Assembly (NCBI GenBank): GCA_029891345.1 | Contig: CM057009.1 | Location: forward strand, 209,368,709-209,432,708 | DNA from: Dryococelus australis | Taxonomy: Eukaryota > Arthropoda > Insecta > Phasmatodea > Phasmatidae | Length of the DNA stretch: 64,000 bases | Reading direction: 5' to 3' | Part shown: in pieces, positions 49,730-62,375 of the stretch | Position numbering within the stretch: the stretch's first letter is position 1 | Layout of the letters: the number at the start of each line of letters is the position of its first letter | Position numbers and translations under genes: made by a program | Notes under the pieces: model-generated | Told to the model about the DNA's origin: nothing | The model's database searches: none | The model's input: the letters and a program-made list of their open reading frames with translations, nothing else

Positions 49730-50222
49730 ACCGGAACGTCACCGAGCGAGGACCTGTACCTGAGAAGTTCAACAGCTACAGGTATGCCCCACCTTCGCCC
49801 GGTAATCCTTACCCAAGTCAACTTCCCTTGACTCCGCGGTAACGAGCCGTCGCATTTCATGTCACCTATTGATTAGCTTCTCCTTAATTTATCTAGCCAC
49901 TGTAAAATTGCGTTTCTATAGTTTTCATTTGCAGCCACTGTAAAGTTCGTAGCTATATTTTTTGCTCTTCCTCAGGCTTGCCTTCGCTTGATCCCCATTT
50001 TATTCTCGTGATCCTCGTATCATATTTTCCATTTGTTTGTAAACCAAATTAATTTAATTGTGCATTTTTGTACTAGTGATTAGCATTGCGTTTACTCCCT
50101 AGAGACCTAACCCTTCAATAAACAACCACGTAACGTTGAGTTATTGTGTACCGTTACTATTAGTTAGAGGAACCTTGCTCCCTAACTTTGTGTATTGTGC
50201 TAATACTATTAAACTGACGTAC
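48977..50222 (+). mobile_element. LTR-like segment, possible solo LTR
   Basis: It starts TGTTGCGCC and ends ACGTACA, matching TG...CA ends. Inside are a TATA box (GTATAAATACAG near 49375), a GC-rich transcribed-looking block, a long CT run and an AATAAAC near 50120 that could act in 3' processing. No partner copy was found in the window and no target duplication was confirmed. Confidence 0.3.
49657..49726. repeat. (TC)n microsatellite
   Basis: Seventy bases of pure TC; reading frames through it are artefacts. Confidence 0.95.
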
Positions 50223-51617
50223 AATAAGAAAGGTGGTGCTCCTAGTAAGCAAATACGGAGGGAATGCCGTGCCATTGCTTGAGCTAACGCAAAATCTACG
50301 TCTGAAGACAAACCGCCGGTTATGTGTCTAGATCAAACACCACGAGACATTTCTCCTTTTATCCCCTTGGATATTTCATCCCCACTAGACCACTTGGAGT
50401 AAGTGGCAATTAGCCTGGGTATCCGACAACGGAATACGAGGTTCACGAGAAAATACTACGTCAGGAGAACGAGGCTATTCCCCATGAAAATCTTGCTAGC
50501 CAGCCCAGAAAACCTATAGTGACGTTGAATTAAAATCCCGACGGCGTATCCGAGTAAAACATCCTGCGGACGCAGTACTCCCGAAATATTGTGACAATAG
50601 GTTGGTAACGGTAAAGGTGATCAGGGTTCGACTCCCTGCACAACTCGGCTTCCGTACCTATGCAGCCTGCCCCTCGGTAGATTTCGTTCCAGCCCATCAA
50701 CCCACTCGACCAATTAGTCTCTCGTCTGCCAAACCATGCATCCCCATCATCACTCTAGATTTACCCCTCACTATTACATCAATTTGGGATCGCTGGCATC
50801 CTGCGTGTATTGGCGACCCTAATTGTGAAAAGGATCGCTCTCCCTGGGCGGGAAGCCACCTCTATCCGACTCACTCTAGGGTTTGATTCCCCTCCAGCCC
50901 ATTGTAAACCTGCCTCAAAGTGGCCGAATGCTGTATCAAAACCCCTAACGCCTCCCAGGTCTAATTGAAGGTATAGTATTTTCTGTGGTAGGCTAAGCTG
51001 GGCTTGGCAAAGCGGTCAACGTTACCGTACTACCTTCTAGGATAGTCACCCCCCATAGCCCACGCGTCAATACTTACCAGTAAATCATATAAATTAATTG
51101 GTTGATGTACATGTCTCCAATTTTAACGAACAGACTGAAAAATTTTAAATTATTTGTCTTAATTCTACGTGGACTTACTATTAAGGACGTTTAAACTTGG
51201 TTTATTCAAAACAATAAAATGTCCTCCATTTTACGTAAATTTTAAATAAAACGAAAACTCTTATAAATACAAATATTATAGTGAATTAAAACCTTATAAT
51301 TTACAGAAACTGAAACTAGACGCTTTAATTTTCAAGTTAGGATGACTGTTGCACTGTAAAGATTCGTTTACTCACTACTGTTAAATACGACTGTTGGTGT
51401 AGCATACCTCTGCTTAAACACCTCGTAAAACAACTTTTTAAAACATTGGTTCTATTTTATGGTAGCTTTGATATTCTTATTGGTCTCGAAATTAACCTCT
51501 TTTCCATACAGGTGCTGTATTTTCACTGCATTCAGAGCAAATTAAATATATCTTCAATGTATTATGCAAGGCTATTATGAGAACTAAATTAGTAGAAGGA
51601 GCGCCGGGGTCTGAGAC

Positions 51618-51672
51618 TGACCTTGACCTCGTGATCATGACCTTTGAAAATTTTAATGACCATTGACCTTGA
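51618..51672. promoter_or_regulatory. Two TGACCTTGA motifs (nuclear-receptor monomer type)
   Basis: TGACCTTGA occurs at 51618-51626 and 51664-51672, the complement of TCAAGGTCA bound by FTZ-F1/ERR-type receptors. Further TGACC words follow to 51745. They may equally be a decayed minisatellite. No function can be claimed. Confidence 0.25.
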
Positions 51673-51829
51673 ACGAGTTACCTACTTTTTGACCCCGTGA
51701 CCCCGTGACACCATGATCTACCTCCGGGTAATTGATCTTTGACCTACTTCCGGGTTCATTATCCTACGTATGAAATAATGACCTAGTGATACGAAATGTG
51801 TTCTATATTGGAACATTCGAAATTATGTA

Positions 51830-52090
51830 AATCCGCGCAAAGCACTTCCGGTTCGATGCCCGGGCAAAGCATTTATGTTAATTTTGGGAAACTTTGAAAG
51901 TTGAATTTCTGGTTCGATTCCCAGGCAATACATGTATGTTAATTTTGGAAAATTTTGAAAGTCTTAGAATCGGGACATTTCCTGTGCGGCATTCGAAACC
52001 TGACGAGCGCATTTATGTTAATTTTGGAAATTTTTAAAAGTTCTTGGAAATACCGGGTTCGATTCCCAGGTGATTCACTTGATATATAAA
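51830..52090. repeat. Tandem repeat with B-box-like GGTTCGATTCCC, about 75-90 bp units
   Basis: Three units share TTCGATTCCCAGGCA-like sequence, then CATTTATGTTAATTTTGG and TTTTGAAAG. The third has lost the B-box-like core. Confidence 0.65.
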
Positions 52091-52289
52091 AATTGCGCAA
52101 TTACTTACTCTCTCTGACTGATGTCTTACCACCACGACGTCTCTTGCTCAACTGATGCATCGCTGTCACTGCTGTAAACAGTTACAGGTCGAGAGGGGTG
52201 GGGGCAATGCTTTTGTATAATGTAATCGGCTTTTGGCGTAACCGATGAGTGTTACTAGTTAGTTATAGGTTAACGAAATCACTTATTTA

Positions 52290-52700
52290 GTTTTGACATT
52301 TACACTTCTGGTGCACCCAGGTTCGATACTCGGTCAGATAATGTAACAATATTTTATTTCCTAATTTTAAAACATATTTTTTTGAGTCTGATAGCTGGTG
52401 GGGGTAGCTAATGTAATGTTAATTTCGATCTTGGATTTGATTCTCGAACAGGTCATTTAATATTATTTTATTTCTGAATTTTAAAAAAATATATGGTGGG
52501 GGTAGTTAATTTAATGTTAGTTTCGGACGCGGATTCGATTCTCGGACAGAACATTTCATTTCAGTTTATTTTTTAATTTAAAGAAATGTTATTTATAAAT
52601 TCGATATCTGGTGGGGATAGTTATTGTAATGTTACTGTCGGACTTGGTTCCAATGCTCGTACAGGTTATTTAATGTTATTTTATTTCCGAATTTAACAAC
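52290..52700. repeat. Tandem repeat, about 110-120 bp units, B-box-like core
   Basis: Four units share GGATTCGATTCTCGGACAG-like cores, then TTTAATATTATTTTATTTC, an A-rich stretch, and TCTGGTGGGGGTAG-TAATGTAATGTTA. The block ends about 100 bases before exon 5. Confidence 0.7.
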
Positions 52701-52808
52701 AATTGTATGTTTGGATTGTATTCCTGCTTAACCTTAAAGTTGACAGTGTATTCTGTGAGACCCATAATTTTCTTCTATTTTCTTATTTATCTTTTTTTAC
52801 TTTACAAG

Positions 52809-52958
52809 TTGCTTTGACAGTGTATCTCTTGAGATACTCTTTATCAGTGCCTTCTAAACAGGCACACATAATTATTGCATGTGAAACCCTCTACAGAGAG
52901 GATCATGTACTGCAGTGTCAATATGGCGGCAAGAAACAGTGGTATACATGTGTTCAAG
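52809..52958 (+). CDS. WD40-repeat protein exon 5 of 5 seen
   Basis: The acceptor is TTTTTTACTTTACAAG. Two bases complete the codon left open by exon 4 (G plus TT), giving RTIPVALTVYLLRYSLS in frame. It continues KQAHIIIACETLYREDHVLQ and GGKKQWYTCVQ to a consensus donor AAG|GTAAGA, leaving one base. A second in-frame acceptor at 52820 would remove four residues. There are no stops. The strand pattern fits a further blade, though no W-D dipeptide is present, so this exon is less sure than the others. The gene must continue beyond; no later exon was recognised. Confidence 0.65.
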
Positions 52959-53363
52959 GTAAGAACTAACTGAAAATTCTTAGTTATCAAATCTTGTGTG
53001 TTAATGTGTTGTTGTTAAATTATTTATAGATGTTTTAGGTTTTGCTGGATTGTTTTATTTCAATTGGTTATCCAATAGGAAAATTTAAAAAATGGCACTT
53101 AAAATAGAGCATCTTATGAGATACATTGCTAGGAGGAAAGTATTTTTGGTGTTACTGTTATTGTATCCCTGTAGATACATTGCCATTTTTTAACTGCTAA
53201 GAAGTTTTATCACAAAGGAAGTAAAGTTAACAATAAAAGTAATTATTGAGTATTATTAACATCAATTAAAATGGGAACATAACTTATATTTTAAACATTT
53301 CATTTGTACATAATAAATATCAACAAAACCTACAGTATAGGTTTTTTCAAGTTGCAGACTAGT

Positions 53364-55440
53364 ATGCCGAGAAGTAGGACAGAGGTTGTTATGACTCTTG
53401 CCAGACAACAAATTGAAGAAAATAATTATGGAAATGAAAAGTATGGTATTCTTATCCCAAAGCACAATGCAGACTCCGATGTGGAAAGTAACAAAGAAGA
53501 TATTGATGAGGTAATGTGTAATAAACTGTGTCCAAGTACAGTTTCTTCTTCAAATAATACTGATATTTCATTTTAAGAGCATTTGAGTGACAATGATCAA
53601 GTTCCCGGCTTTACTGAAGCTACAGAGACAGTGGAAAATATTACATATGAAATCGTGGAGAGTCATATTCGTCTGTCTGGTGAAATTGAAGTCGAAACCA
53701 GTCCAACACGTGACGACGAAAGCATGTGTGACTTCAGGGATCAAAATCAAGAAAGACCTAAATCTCCTGTAAAAATCCCGAAGAAAAATTATTCGAAACA
53801 CAAAGCTGCGAACTCAAAAGTTAATTTTAACTGGAAAGAAGAATAATTATTTACCCCCGTTGACATACGTGGTGACAATTTCCAGTGTCCAGATAAAATA
53901 TCATGTCCATTCGACTATTTCGAAAGGCTATTTAAAGATGATTTGATTGATATTATTATTCAGAATAAAAACCTCTACTCGACTCAAATGACTGGCAGTC
54001 GTATACAGACAAAAAGAGATGAAATTTACGACTTTCTAGCAATAGAATTGCTAATGGAAATTGTCCAAATGCCTTCGTATAAAGACTATTGGTCTCAGAA
54101 GTTGCGTTTCGAAAAAATAGCCTGTGTTAAGTCACTGAAGTGCTACCAGGCCTTGAGACGGTAACTTCATTTGGTTGACAATTTAAATGCTACAGATGAA
54201 AGATATGCCAAGATAAGGTCAGTTTTCGAATAAGTGTGGCAAAACTGTATAGCTTTGAATCAAGAAAACAAACAATTAGTGAACAAAATGATGATACCTT
54301 ACAAAGTTATATGGGCAGGTTCACGGAGAAAGTACATAAAAACAAAATGAAAAAAATGGGGCTTCAAAATGTTTGTGCTCTGTGGGGTGTCAGGAATTGT
54401 GAATGATTTTCTCCTGTATGGCGGAGAACATTTGCTGGGTTTCAGTTTACTGAACGCGAGGCAAGTCATGGACTAAGTGGCTTTATGTCAAAGACTTTTA
54501 AATCCGGCAGGATGTGCTGTGTAGTTTGATTTTTTTTTCTGCGCACCTAGTCTTGTTGAGTATTTGAGGAATGAGAAAGGAATCCTCTCAATAGGAACAG
54601 TGAGGCAAAATTGCATACGGAAGTGTCCACTGAGAAACGACAAACAATTAGCAAAAGAAGGAAGGGGTTCATATTTCACCAGCTAGTTGATAATACTTCT
54701 AAGGTAGCTGTAGTCAAGTGAAGTGACGATAAGACATTTCCATTGTGCAGTTCGTATGTTTATGCGTACCCAGTTTCTACAATAAGACGTCACCAAAAAT
54801 CTTCGAGGAAACCTGCCAGCACAGGAAATGGAACACAAGGTGATCTAGATGGAAAACAGATGTACAATGCCCACAGATAGTCAAACATTATAATGCCCAC
54901 ATGAAGGGAGTCGCTCTAGCCGGCATGTTTGTAGCATTGTATAGGACTGGACTTAAGTGTTACAGATAGTACATGAGTATTTTTTCGCAAAGTCGCGACG
55001 TATGTGTATACTAATGCATGGCTATTGTACAGAAGAGACATGGAGCGTCTTGGAGAGAAGAAACCTGAAAAATTTAAATTGTTTAGGCTTGCAATAGTCG
55101 AATGCCTTCTGTTTAAGAGTAGAGAAAGGGGAAGACCATCTTGTGAAGAAGTCAGAGTACCAGAGAAGAAAATCAAAACCCCAGTGGTTCCTAGACCTCC
55201 ACAATGAATTGAGGTATGACTGTGTTAAGCATTTTCCAATTTTTGGAAACAAATGACGATATAGAAACTTCCCCTCTGGACAAACATAAGTTATTTGGAT
55301 GATGTGCAAAACTCACTTGTGTTTTACAGAAAAAAGGAACTGTTTTATAAACTTTCACAATTCCTAAGTTTCAGTTTTGCTTCAAGATTTTATGTCTGTA
55401 AAACATTCACTATGCTGTGCTAAACATTTTTACACAAATT
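53364..55440 (+). mobile_element. piggyBac-like transposase fossil, nearly full length
   Basis: The plus strand begins MPRSRTEVVMTLARQQIEEN with an acidic N-terminal domain. The piggyBac nuclease fold follows with SPFDYFERLF-like sequence (53910), FLAIELLMEIVQMPSYKDYW (54035) and MMIPYKVIWAGSRRKYIKT (54285). Then KKWGFKMFVLCGVSGIVNDF (54350) and the insertion region with LYRRDMERLGEKKPEKFKLF (55030) appear. A C-terminal cysteine-poor remnant, LCFTEKRNCFINFH, lies near 55315. The aspartate expected just before MIPYK reads asparagine and the one in the GFK-L-D-SG block is glycine, so it is inactive. Stops and frameshifts are present. TTAA-flanked ends were not resolved. Confidence 0.85.
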
Positions 55441-55444
55441 ATTT

Positions 55445-56450
55445 TTATAAAAGTGCTTGTATTTTCTGACATATTATATTGAGTGGTTATTCAAGTATGT
55501 AGACATTGACAAGTATTTTACCCGAATAAATATGCAAAAAAAATAGTTGTAATATAATGTGGGCATTTTGATAGTAAAACATTCATTCATGGAAAAAAAC
55601 ACAAGACAATAATGTACATTGTAGAACACACATTCAAATCACAGTGAGTTGTACGAAGTTAGTGTTGTAACTCATCAGCTACACAACTATTCCTCTATTT
55701 GTTGCCAAGCAGGCAATGTATCGTGAGGGAAACATGCTTATAACGTTTGTAAAAATGTACAAATATTATTACAATTCTTTTCCTTACGAAATGCTTATTA
55801 TAACAAAACAATTTCAAGAATATTTTTTTCCTTATGTTAAAGCCACTTTGCCAATTGAAAGAGTGATATTTAATTATTTATTTATTTTTTATTTTTTTTG
55901 GAATTTGGTTATCTGAGAGAGATTACAAAAAATTCCCCATTAATGCAGCTGTTAGTTGTCAAATCATTATAGTTTTTAAAATATAACACTCAAATTCCGA
56001 CACAAGAGTGCTATAGGCAGGTTCAAAGTGTTGAATTAGAGTCTATGCACGGCATACTGCATTTTTGTTACAAGCTACGAAAGGAACAAAAACAACTTTT
56101 TCTGCACAGTTTGTGGTTTAAACTATTTATTAAACGAATGTAAACATTTTCGCTGGAATGACCAAAAATATATTTACGACAAGTCTAACCTACATTTTCA
56201 ACAATATTCAGAATACCAATACTCGCTCACCTGTTTATAAATCGCACTCTTACTGAATCAGCGTGTTCTGCACACCATACAGATTGCATTAAAAGCAATT
56301 TCATTGGGGAAAAAAATATGTAGGAGCAAAGTCTAGTATGCTGCAGCATTCGGGAAATTGAGATTTTTGAGTGTTATATTTTGAATACTATAATGATTTT
56401 ACAACTAATAATTGTGAAAGTTCTTTCAGATAACCAGATAGAAAAATTGT
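55445..56450. other. AT-rich, no gene seen
   Basis: No coding sense or recognisable repeat. It probably includes the 3' end of the piggyBac element. Confidence 0.4.
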
Positions 56451-56454
56451 GAAA

Positions 56455-56760
56455 TATCACCTTAGGGCACTTAATGTAGAGTTAATTTGGGAATACTGAC
56501 TTAGATTCTGGGTCAGATCAGTTAATATTATTTTATTTTATATTTTAACTTTCTTTAATTTATTAGTTGGCTATCTGGAGGGGTAATTAATGTAATGTTA
56601 CTGTCGGACTTGGCTTCGATTCTAGGACAAGTCATTTAACATTATTTTATATCCGTATTTAATAAAATTTTATTTTGGGATTGTCTGCTGCGTAAGGCAA
56701 TTAATATAATGCTATTTTTGGATTACCGGGTGTGAAACCCGCTGAGGAAAATTCTTGGAA
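56455..56760. repeat. Second block of the 110-120 bp B-box-like repeat
   Basis: Same unit as 52290-52700: TTCGATTCTAGGACAAGTCA, then TTTAACATTATTTTAT and TCTGGAGGGGTAATTAATG. Two to three units are visible. The piggyBac fossil lies between the two blocks. Confidence 0.65.
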
Positions 56761-57159
56761 ATTTCTATTTTGTTAACACATACACTTCTAATGCACTACA
56801 CTTCCGATACGGAGGTTCGATTACCGCTATGGAGTTCGAGTACTATCGAATGCAAATCTTGGAAATTTCTATTTTTATTACATACTCTTCTGATGCAATA
56901 CACTTATGAGAGCTGTTCCGAAGATGTGACCTCGCCTACGTCCCTCACCAAACTAACGTGATACACTCGCTACAGCTCGACTTATGACGTGTAATAACAT
57001 AATCGTGCAATTATTTATAGTTATCAAAAAAACCCCAATTTCCCAAAAAATCCCAAATTTCCTTAAAAATCCAATAATTTCGCAAAAATTCCAAAATAAA
57101 CCCAATAATTTCCAATCACACATGAAAAGTCTTCAGAGAAAAAGCAAGCTGTTACGCAT

Positions 57160-57300
57160 ACACACATGAACCCACACATATGCATACACACATAAACCCA
57201 CACACACACAAACAATCACCCACGCATACACACAGAAACACACCTATATCCCAATGCATACACACAGGCACACCCAAACTAACATCCCTCCATGTTCCCA
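57160..57300. repeat. CA-rich simple repeat
   Basis: CACACA and CATACACACA words dominate, without a strict unit. Confidence 0.7.
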
Positions 57301-57429
57301 ACCTTCATCGATTGCTAACGGTCTGGTTTACCTAAACGCATCAACCATTTATATATTTTAACCAAGCCAGTAAACAACTGACAACTACGCACTTGCAAAC
57401 ATCCTCACACCACACCAGCCTAACTTCAA

Positions 57430-58060
57430 ATGACAAGGAATATTACAAACATTATTATTATTGTCATTTATTCATTGCGCAAGCATCAGCCTATCACACA
57501 ACTCAACAAATACACTCACCACGACAGACATCTATCAACTGAAAAGACTATTACAAATTCTATTATTATTATTTCATTACACAATCACCAACAATTATGC
57601 ACTTACCCAATATGCACATACATTAACACGTTCACTCACCATGGCAGCCAATCTTCAATGAACTTCTATCAAAGCGAATGAAATGTATATAATTATTAAC
57701 ATAGTAACAACTATGACATTATGCAATCACCAGCCCATTACACAATTCGCACACACTTTCACCCAACACGACAGCCAGTCTTCAACTGGCCTCTTTCGAA
57801 GTGAATAAAATATATATAATTATTAAAATCATTACCATTATTGTATTACGCAATCACCATTCCATTACACAATCACCATCCCATTACACAATCACCATCC
57901 CATTACACAATCACCAACAACGATGCACATACATAAACATGTCCACTCACAACAGTCAGTCGTCAACTGACCTCTATCAAAGTGAATAAAATAAATTTTA
58001 ATATAATTATTATTAGTTCATAAGATAATCACCAGCCAAGTACACAACTCACACACACGT
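57430..58060. repeat. Imperfect tandem repeat, about 130-190 bp units
   Basis: Four units share TTATTATTATT, CATTACACAATCACCA, CACTCACCACGACAG and TCAACTG-CCTCTATCAAAG. Inside, CCATTACACAATCACCAT is repeated four times in a row at about 57858-57918. Confidence 0.75.
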
Positions 58061-58064
58061 CATC

Positions 58065-61000
58065 TCAAATCAAGTTGCAACGAATGTGACATAAAACCGC
58101 AAAGGCACGTACATGAAGAACTACGCAATCACCCACTACACACTTAACAAATACGCATAAGTATTGGGTTCGAAGTCTAGACAGAAAACATAATGTAATC
58201 ATTGGAAATACCGGGTTTGATTCCCAGGAAAAACACTTAATATTTTTTAAAATTCCAGGAAATGCATTGAAATACGCAATCACAATGATAGGCTCTTCGG
58301 AGAGAACGCACGCTATTGCACAACCACACGTACTGACACCCTGATATCTGGACAGCGACTGTGTCTTAACCCGCCAGTCTGCTCTTCACAACTGAGTAGG
58401 CATGGCTTAGAGACCTACCATAATACTTGACTCTGACAACCAGTGAGTGGATTGTTACGGAATTTGATTCCCGGGCAGTAAATAAAGGTATGTATTTAAT
58501 GTAATATAATTAATTTAACTTCTAAAATAAGTAAATGTAGCGATGTGTCCACGTATCTGTATTTTCAAGATATATTTGTAGTGTATGATGACATCACAAA
58601 CACCGGTTATGAAAAACATGATTTATAAATTCAGTCTCTGTCATTCCATACGATTTAGGTGAATGAAGTTGATACACTAATCGATTGCTGCTCAACTTAT
58701 GATACGTATGCGTTTGCGAGAGGAAAATAGAGAAATGCACTTGTACTATACAATTATCACCGACTTCGTTTCCTGGGTAGGGTTAAGTTTGGAAAATTTT
58801 TATTATGTTGTAAAATTTCGAGAATTTTCGGAAGTTTCGGGAAATGTACTTGCATTTTCTTACGCTAACTCTCTCTTCGGAGAGAAAGTGAACTGTTATG
58901 AAATCACATGCACACAGGCAGATGCACACTTTAACCTAACCCCTATAAAACCACCAGAGATATCACATTGTTGTAGTATGGATACCCAACATGACGGAAC
59001 CACTAACGACTGGTGAGTCGAAAGATACCGTTTTCGACTTTCTAACAGGCCACTTATAATTGTTTTTTGGCCACGGTAAACTTTTGAGTAGACCGGAGTC
59101 GATTCCCGGATAGAGAAGTGGACAGTTATTTTTGAGTTCGACTGTCGGACAGAGCACTTAATGCAATTCTCTTTTGTTTTAGCCTACCGAACCGGGTACT
59201 TAAAGCATTTTTGAATTTGGTTTCTGTAAATAGAGAGTTCGTTTACCGTTCAAGGTACTTACATGTTATTTGTGCAATGAGACTATTTACACATCAACAT
59301 CATCATCACATGAAAAACAGCTCTCGATTAAACCTGCTCACACATACCAACGACATTTGTCCCAACCAATGTTTTCCCATTGACTGTTACTTGACAAACG
59401 TAGAACAACATCGTTCGACCATTTAGTCGAAGGCGCTTCACTACAGTCATTTGTTTTACTCATACTTCCATTAGACCAATAACATGCATGCAACCCATCC
59501 CCGTCATTGCTTTTCATTGGTCCATTACTCGTGTGAGCTATAATTACGCACCTGCATTCGATTGCCATGTGAAGTTCCTAGACTACTACAAAGTAAAGAA
59601 AATATATTCAATTATATTTATTAATAATGCACTTCCATTTACCTATTCACATGTAAAGTAGTTAATGAATATTTACTAAATACACATGTCCACGCATACA
59701 CACATGAGCATCCATAAACATAATTACCACTAGGCAAATACTAAACCAATACAAAATTACCAACAACTACACAAGTACGCATATATGCACATACATAACG
59801 ATATAGACATTGAATATTTACCAAGTATACATAAGATACCGAGAGAGAACACATCCACTCAACACAATACCTAGCTCGCAACTGAAGGTTGTTCGCATAT
59901 ATGAAATGCTATTTGTTTCTTACATGCATTTGAAAATCATTTTGGATTGACTAAGCGTATAAAAAGATGAGAGTTAATGTAAAAATATCCATTTAGAGTT
60001 TCCATCTCAATGATTTCAATATTTTACCAATCTTTAGCAAACTTTACCAACATTTAGCAAACTTTACTATTCCACACATCAATCCATACATAAATTCACA
60101 CCAATCCTCACACCAATTCACACCAATCCACACACCTATGTAATATTGAAAATATTTGGAAATACCGACTTCGATGCCAGACCAACGATCTAGATTTGAC
60201 TTTGTGTATAAAAGGAAGGGAATTAATATAGGTATTACTTTTAAACATGTATTGAGAACGTAAATTTCCGTCTAGTGTGAAACGAATTTTCACCATACGA
60301 TGCCTACAGGATAGTATCCAGATTCGTGTGCGACGTTAGTAATTGTATCATACATCTCTATCTTCCGAAGAATGCCATCATTAATTGTTGTCTGCATATG
60401 TTAACCTTTTCTTGGATAAAACAACGAAACTATGATTTTAAGAAATAAAAAAAATTGTATCGTAGATGATAGGTTAGACTTACATCGGGAGGCTTGAACA
60501 CTCGCCCTTCAAGAGTAATACATATGTAACAAATTATAAATTATTAGCGAAACTATTTACACACAAGTTGTATATGCGTATTGATTCAAGAAACATACAG
60601 AATAAGTAGATATTATTTTAATCGCGTATCAAGTAAATTAACCATAGTATTGGTGTAACAAATATCCAAATACAAGTACTATGTATGAACTAAGCATAAA
60701 CCAATTATCCATCGACCAATAAAACACAACAAACGAGAATGGAAGACAACCATACGATCTAGAATTTACGACTTGGTTCGTATCCAGTCGAAGACACTTA
60801 TAACAGTATTAACATATTGATTAACTATTCATGATTAATTCCACTCTACGCACACATCTTCCCAAAGCTAACTTTCGACTGTCATACTTGATATTATGCA
60901 TAGTGGTTATACCTACCATGTCGTAATGCATTACACAACAGTCTCTTAAGCAATATACCTTTCCAAACCCAAAGCATTCTGTACACAACTGCCATGCAGC

Positions 61001-62375
61001 GAGCATCGTCTCCCTACCAATCTATTACAAGTCGTCGATGAACAAAGAACTACATATCCATACCCACTTAGGTTATCGTCTTCTCTGGAAGGGAGAACAA
61101 TGGTCTCGTGGATTAGTCGCAGGTGAATGCTTTATCTGGTAAGGCTACACGCACTCGTCTTCGCGTTTACATTATAATAATCTTACGCATATTTGTTATT
61201 AATGCATACCTTTTTTTCAAAATTAATATTTTTTATATTTTCGGATTTGAACTCTGAACCCTATACTGTACTGAGTCTTTAGTGATCACTTAAATTTTAT
61301 ATCAGGCACACATTAAAACTGCGAAAAAATTACCGTAATTGTTCTAAATATGTAAAAAAAAAAAAAAATTAATATTTATTATAATTTTAATTCTCGAACC
61401 CAGGGTCCTGCAAAAGTCCCAGCCGATGAATTTGGTCTTAACTATTTATAGAAGCTACGTATAAAGACGTAAGAAAGCAGAAATTCGCATACAAAGTTCG
61501 TTAAAAATGATCCATAATGTGGCTTTGTATTCGTAATGTAGACCATTTATCTCACTATACAAATACTATCCAACGTCCAATATGTCTCTAACCGCTTACC
61601 CAAACTTCAAGGAAGCAAATGTCACGCTGTTTTATTTTGTATTAACATTTACATATAGTAACACTGAGACAATATCGTTCAAGAGATCATAACTTTCACA
61701 CATTGAGATATAATGTCTCAAAATATCAAAATATTAATTGCGAATTCATTTCTTGGTGTAATCTTTCTTATAAAGAACACATAGTAACTTATAGACATTA
61801 ATCTGAGAAGTTGAATATACTACCTTAAATGTCAATGTTTCGCATAGGGTCGTATATGTTATTCATGAAAAATTTCCTAAAAATTTGCTTTTACCATTCA
61901 TTACATGCACACACGCACACAAACCATACCATCCAATTGCAAAAACCTCAACAGTAAAGTGGGTGGGGGGGGGGTGTCAGAGTGGCCAACAGTGAGTGGT
62001 CAGAGGGTCAGAGGGGTAAAAAGTGAGGAGTCAAATGTTCAGTGGGTTCAGCAATGAGGGGTCAGAGGGGTCAGTGTTTTTTTTCCATATATAGCTAGGA
62101 TACACTGTATTTTTCATGATAAACATAATAAAAACGGTATTCTTACATACACGTTATCTTTATTGCACACATACACACACTCTTATCAATATTATATATA
62201 ATGAATTACATATACTCAAAAATATTCTCTATTCCACAAATGTTGGTATGCTTTACTCGAATTTTATACTACATTTCCTGTTGTGTACAGTCGAGGCATT
62301 ACTTTTACACGTCTCGGTACGTCTATTCAGGTTATCGCTAGGGATAAACACAGCATAAAATTTATCACATTGGTA
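58065..62375. other. Gene-poor AT-rich stretch with scattered B-box-like words
   Basis: No gene is supportable. Words like GATTCCCGGG or GATTCCCAGG recur near 58220, 58465 and 59100, relating it to the arrays further left. A frame at 58699-59016 has no family resemblance. The segment 60040-60130 has short ACACCAATCC-type repeats. Confidence 0.4.
61955..62075. repeat. G-rich GGTCAGAGGG low-complexity repeat
   Basis: Irregular repeats of GGTCAGAGGG and AGTGAGNGGTCA after a run of 10-11 Gs. Confidence 0.7.

Larger units (their letters stand above)
41106..52808 (+). other. 11.7 kb intron of the WD40 gene
   Basis: Bounded by the exon 4 donor and the exon 5 acceptor. It contains the elements listed separately. 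The remaining parts (41110-41990, 42450-43060, 44510-45400, 50230-51600) show no supportable gene. Confidence 0.65.

Noticed and set aside
49627-49860. Frames across the (TC)n run
   Set aside because: Microsatellite translation as Ser-Leu or Glu-Arg; not a gene.
48977-50222. Complete LTR retrotransposon
   Set aside because: No second LTR, gag or pol found nearby; kept only as a weak LTR-like segment.
51512-51640. Candidate exon after a TTTTCCATACAG acceptor, in phase with exon 4
   Set aside because: None of the possible donors downstream gives a phase that joins exon 5, whereas exon 4 joins exon 5 directly in frame.
58699-59016. 105-codon plus-strand frame
   Set aside because: Contains pieces of the local B-box-like repeat and no known motif.
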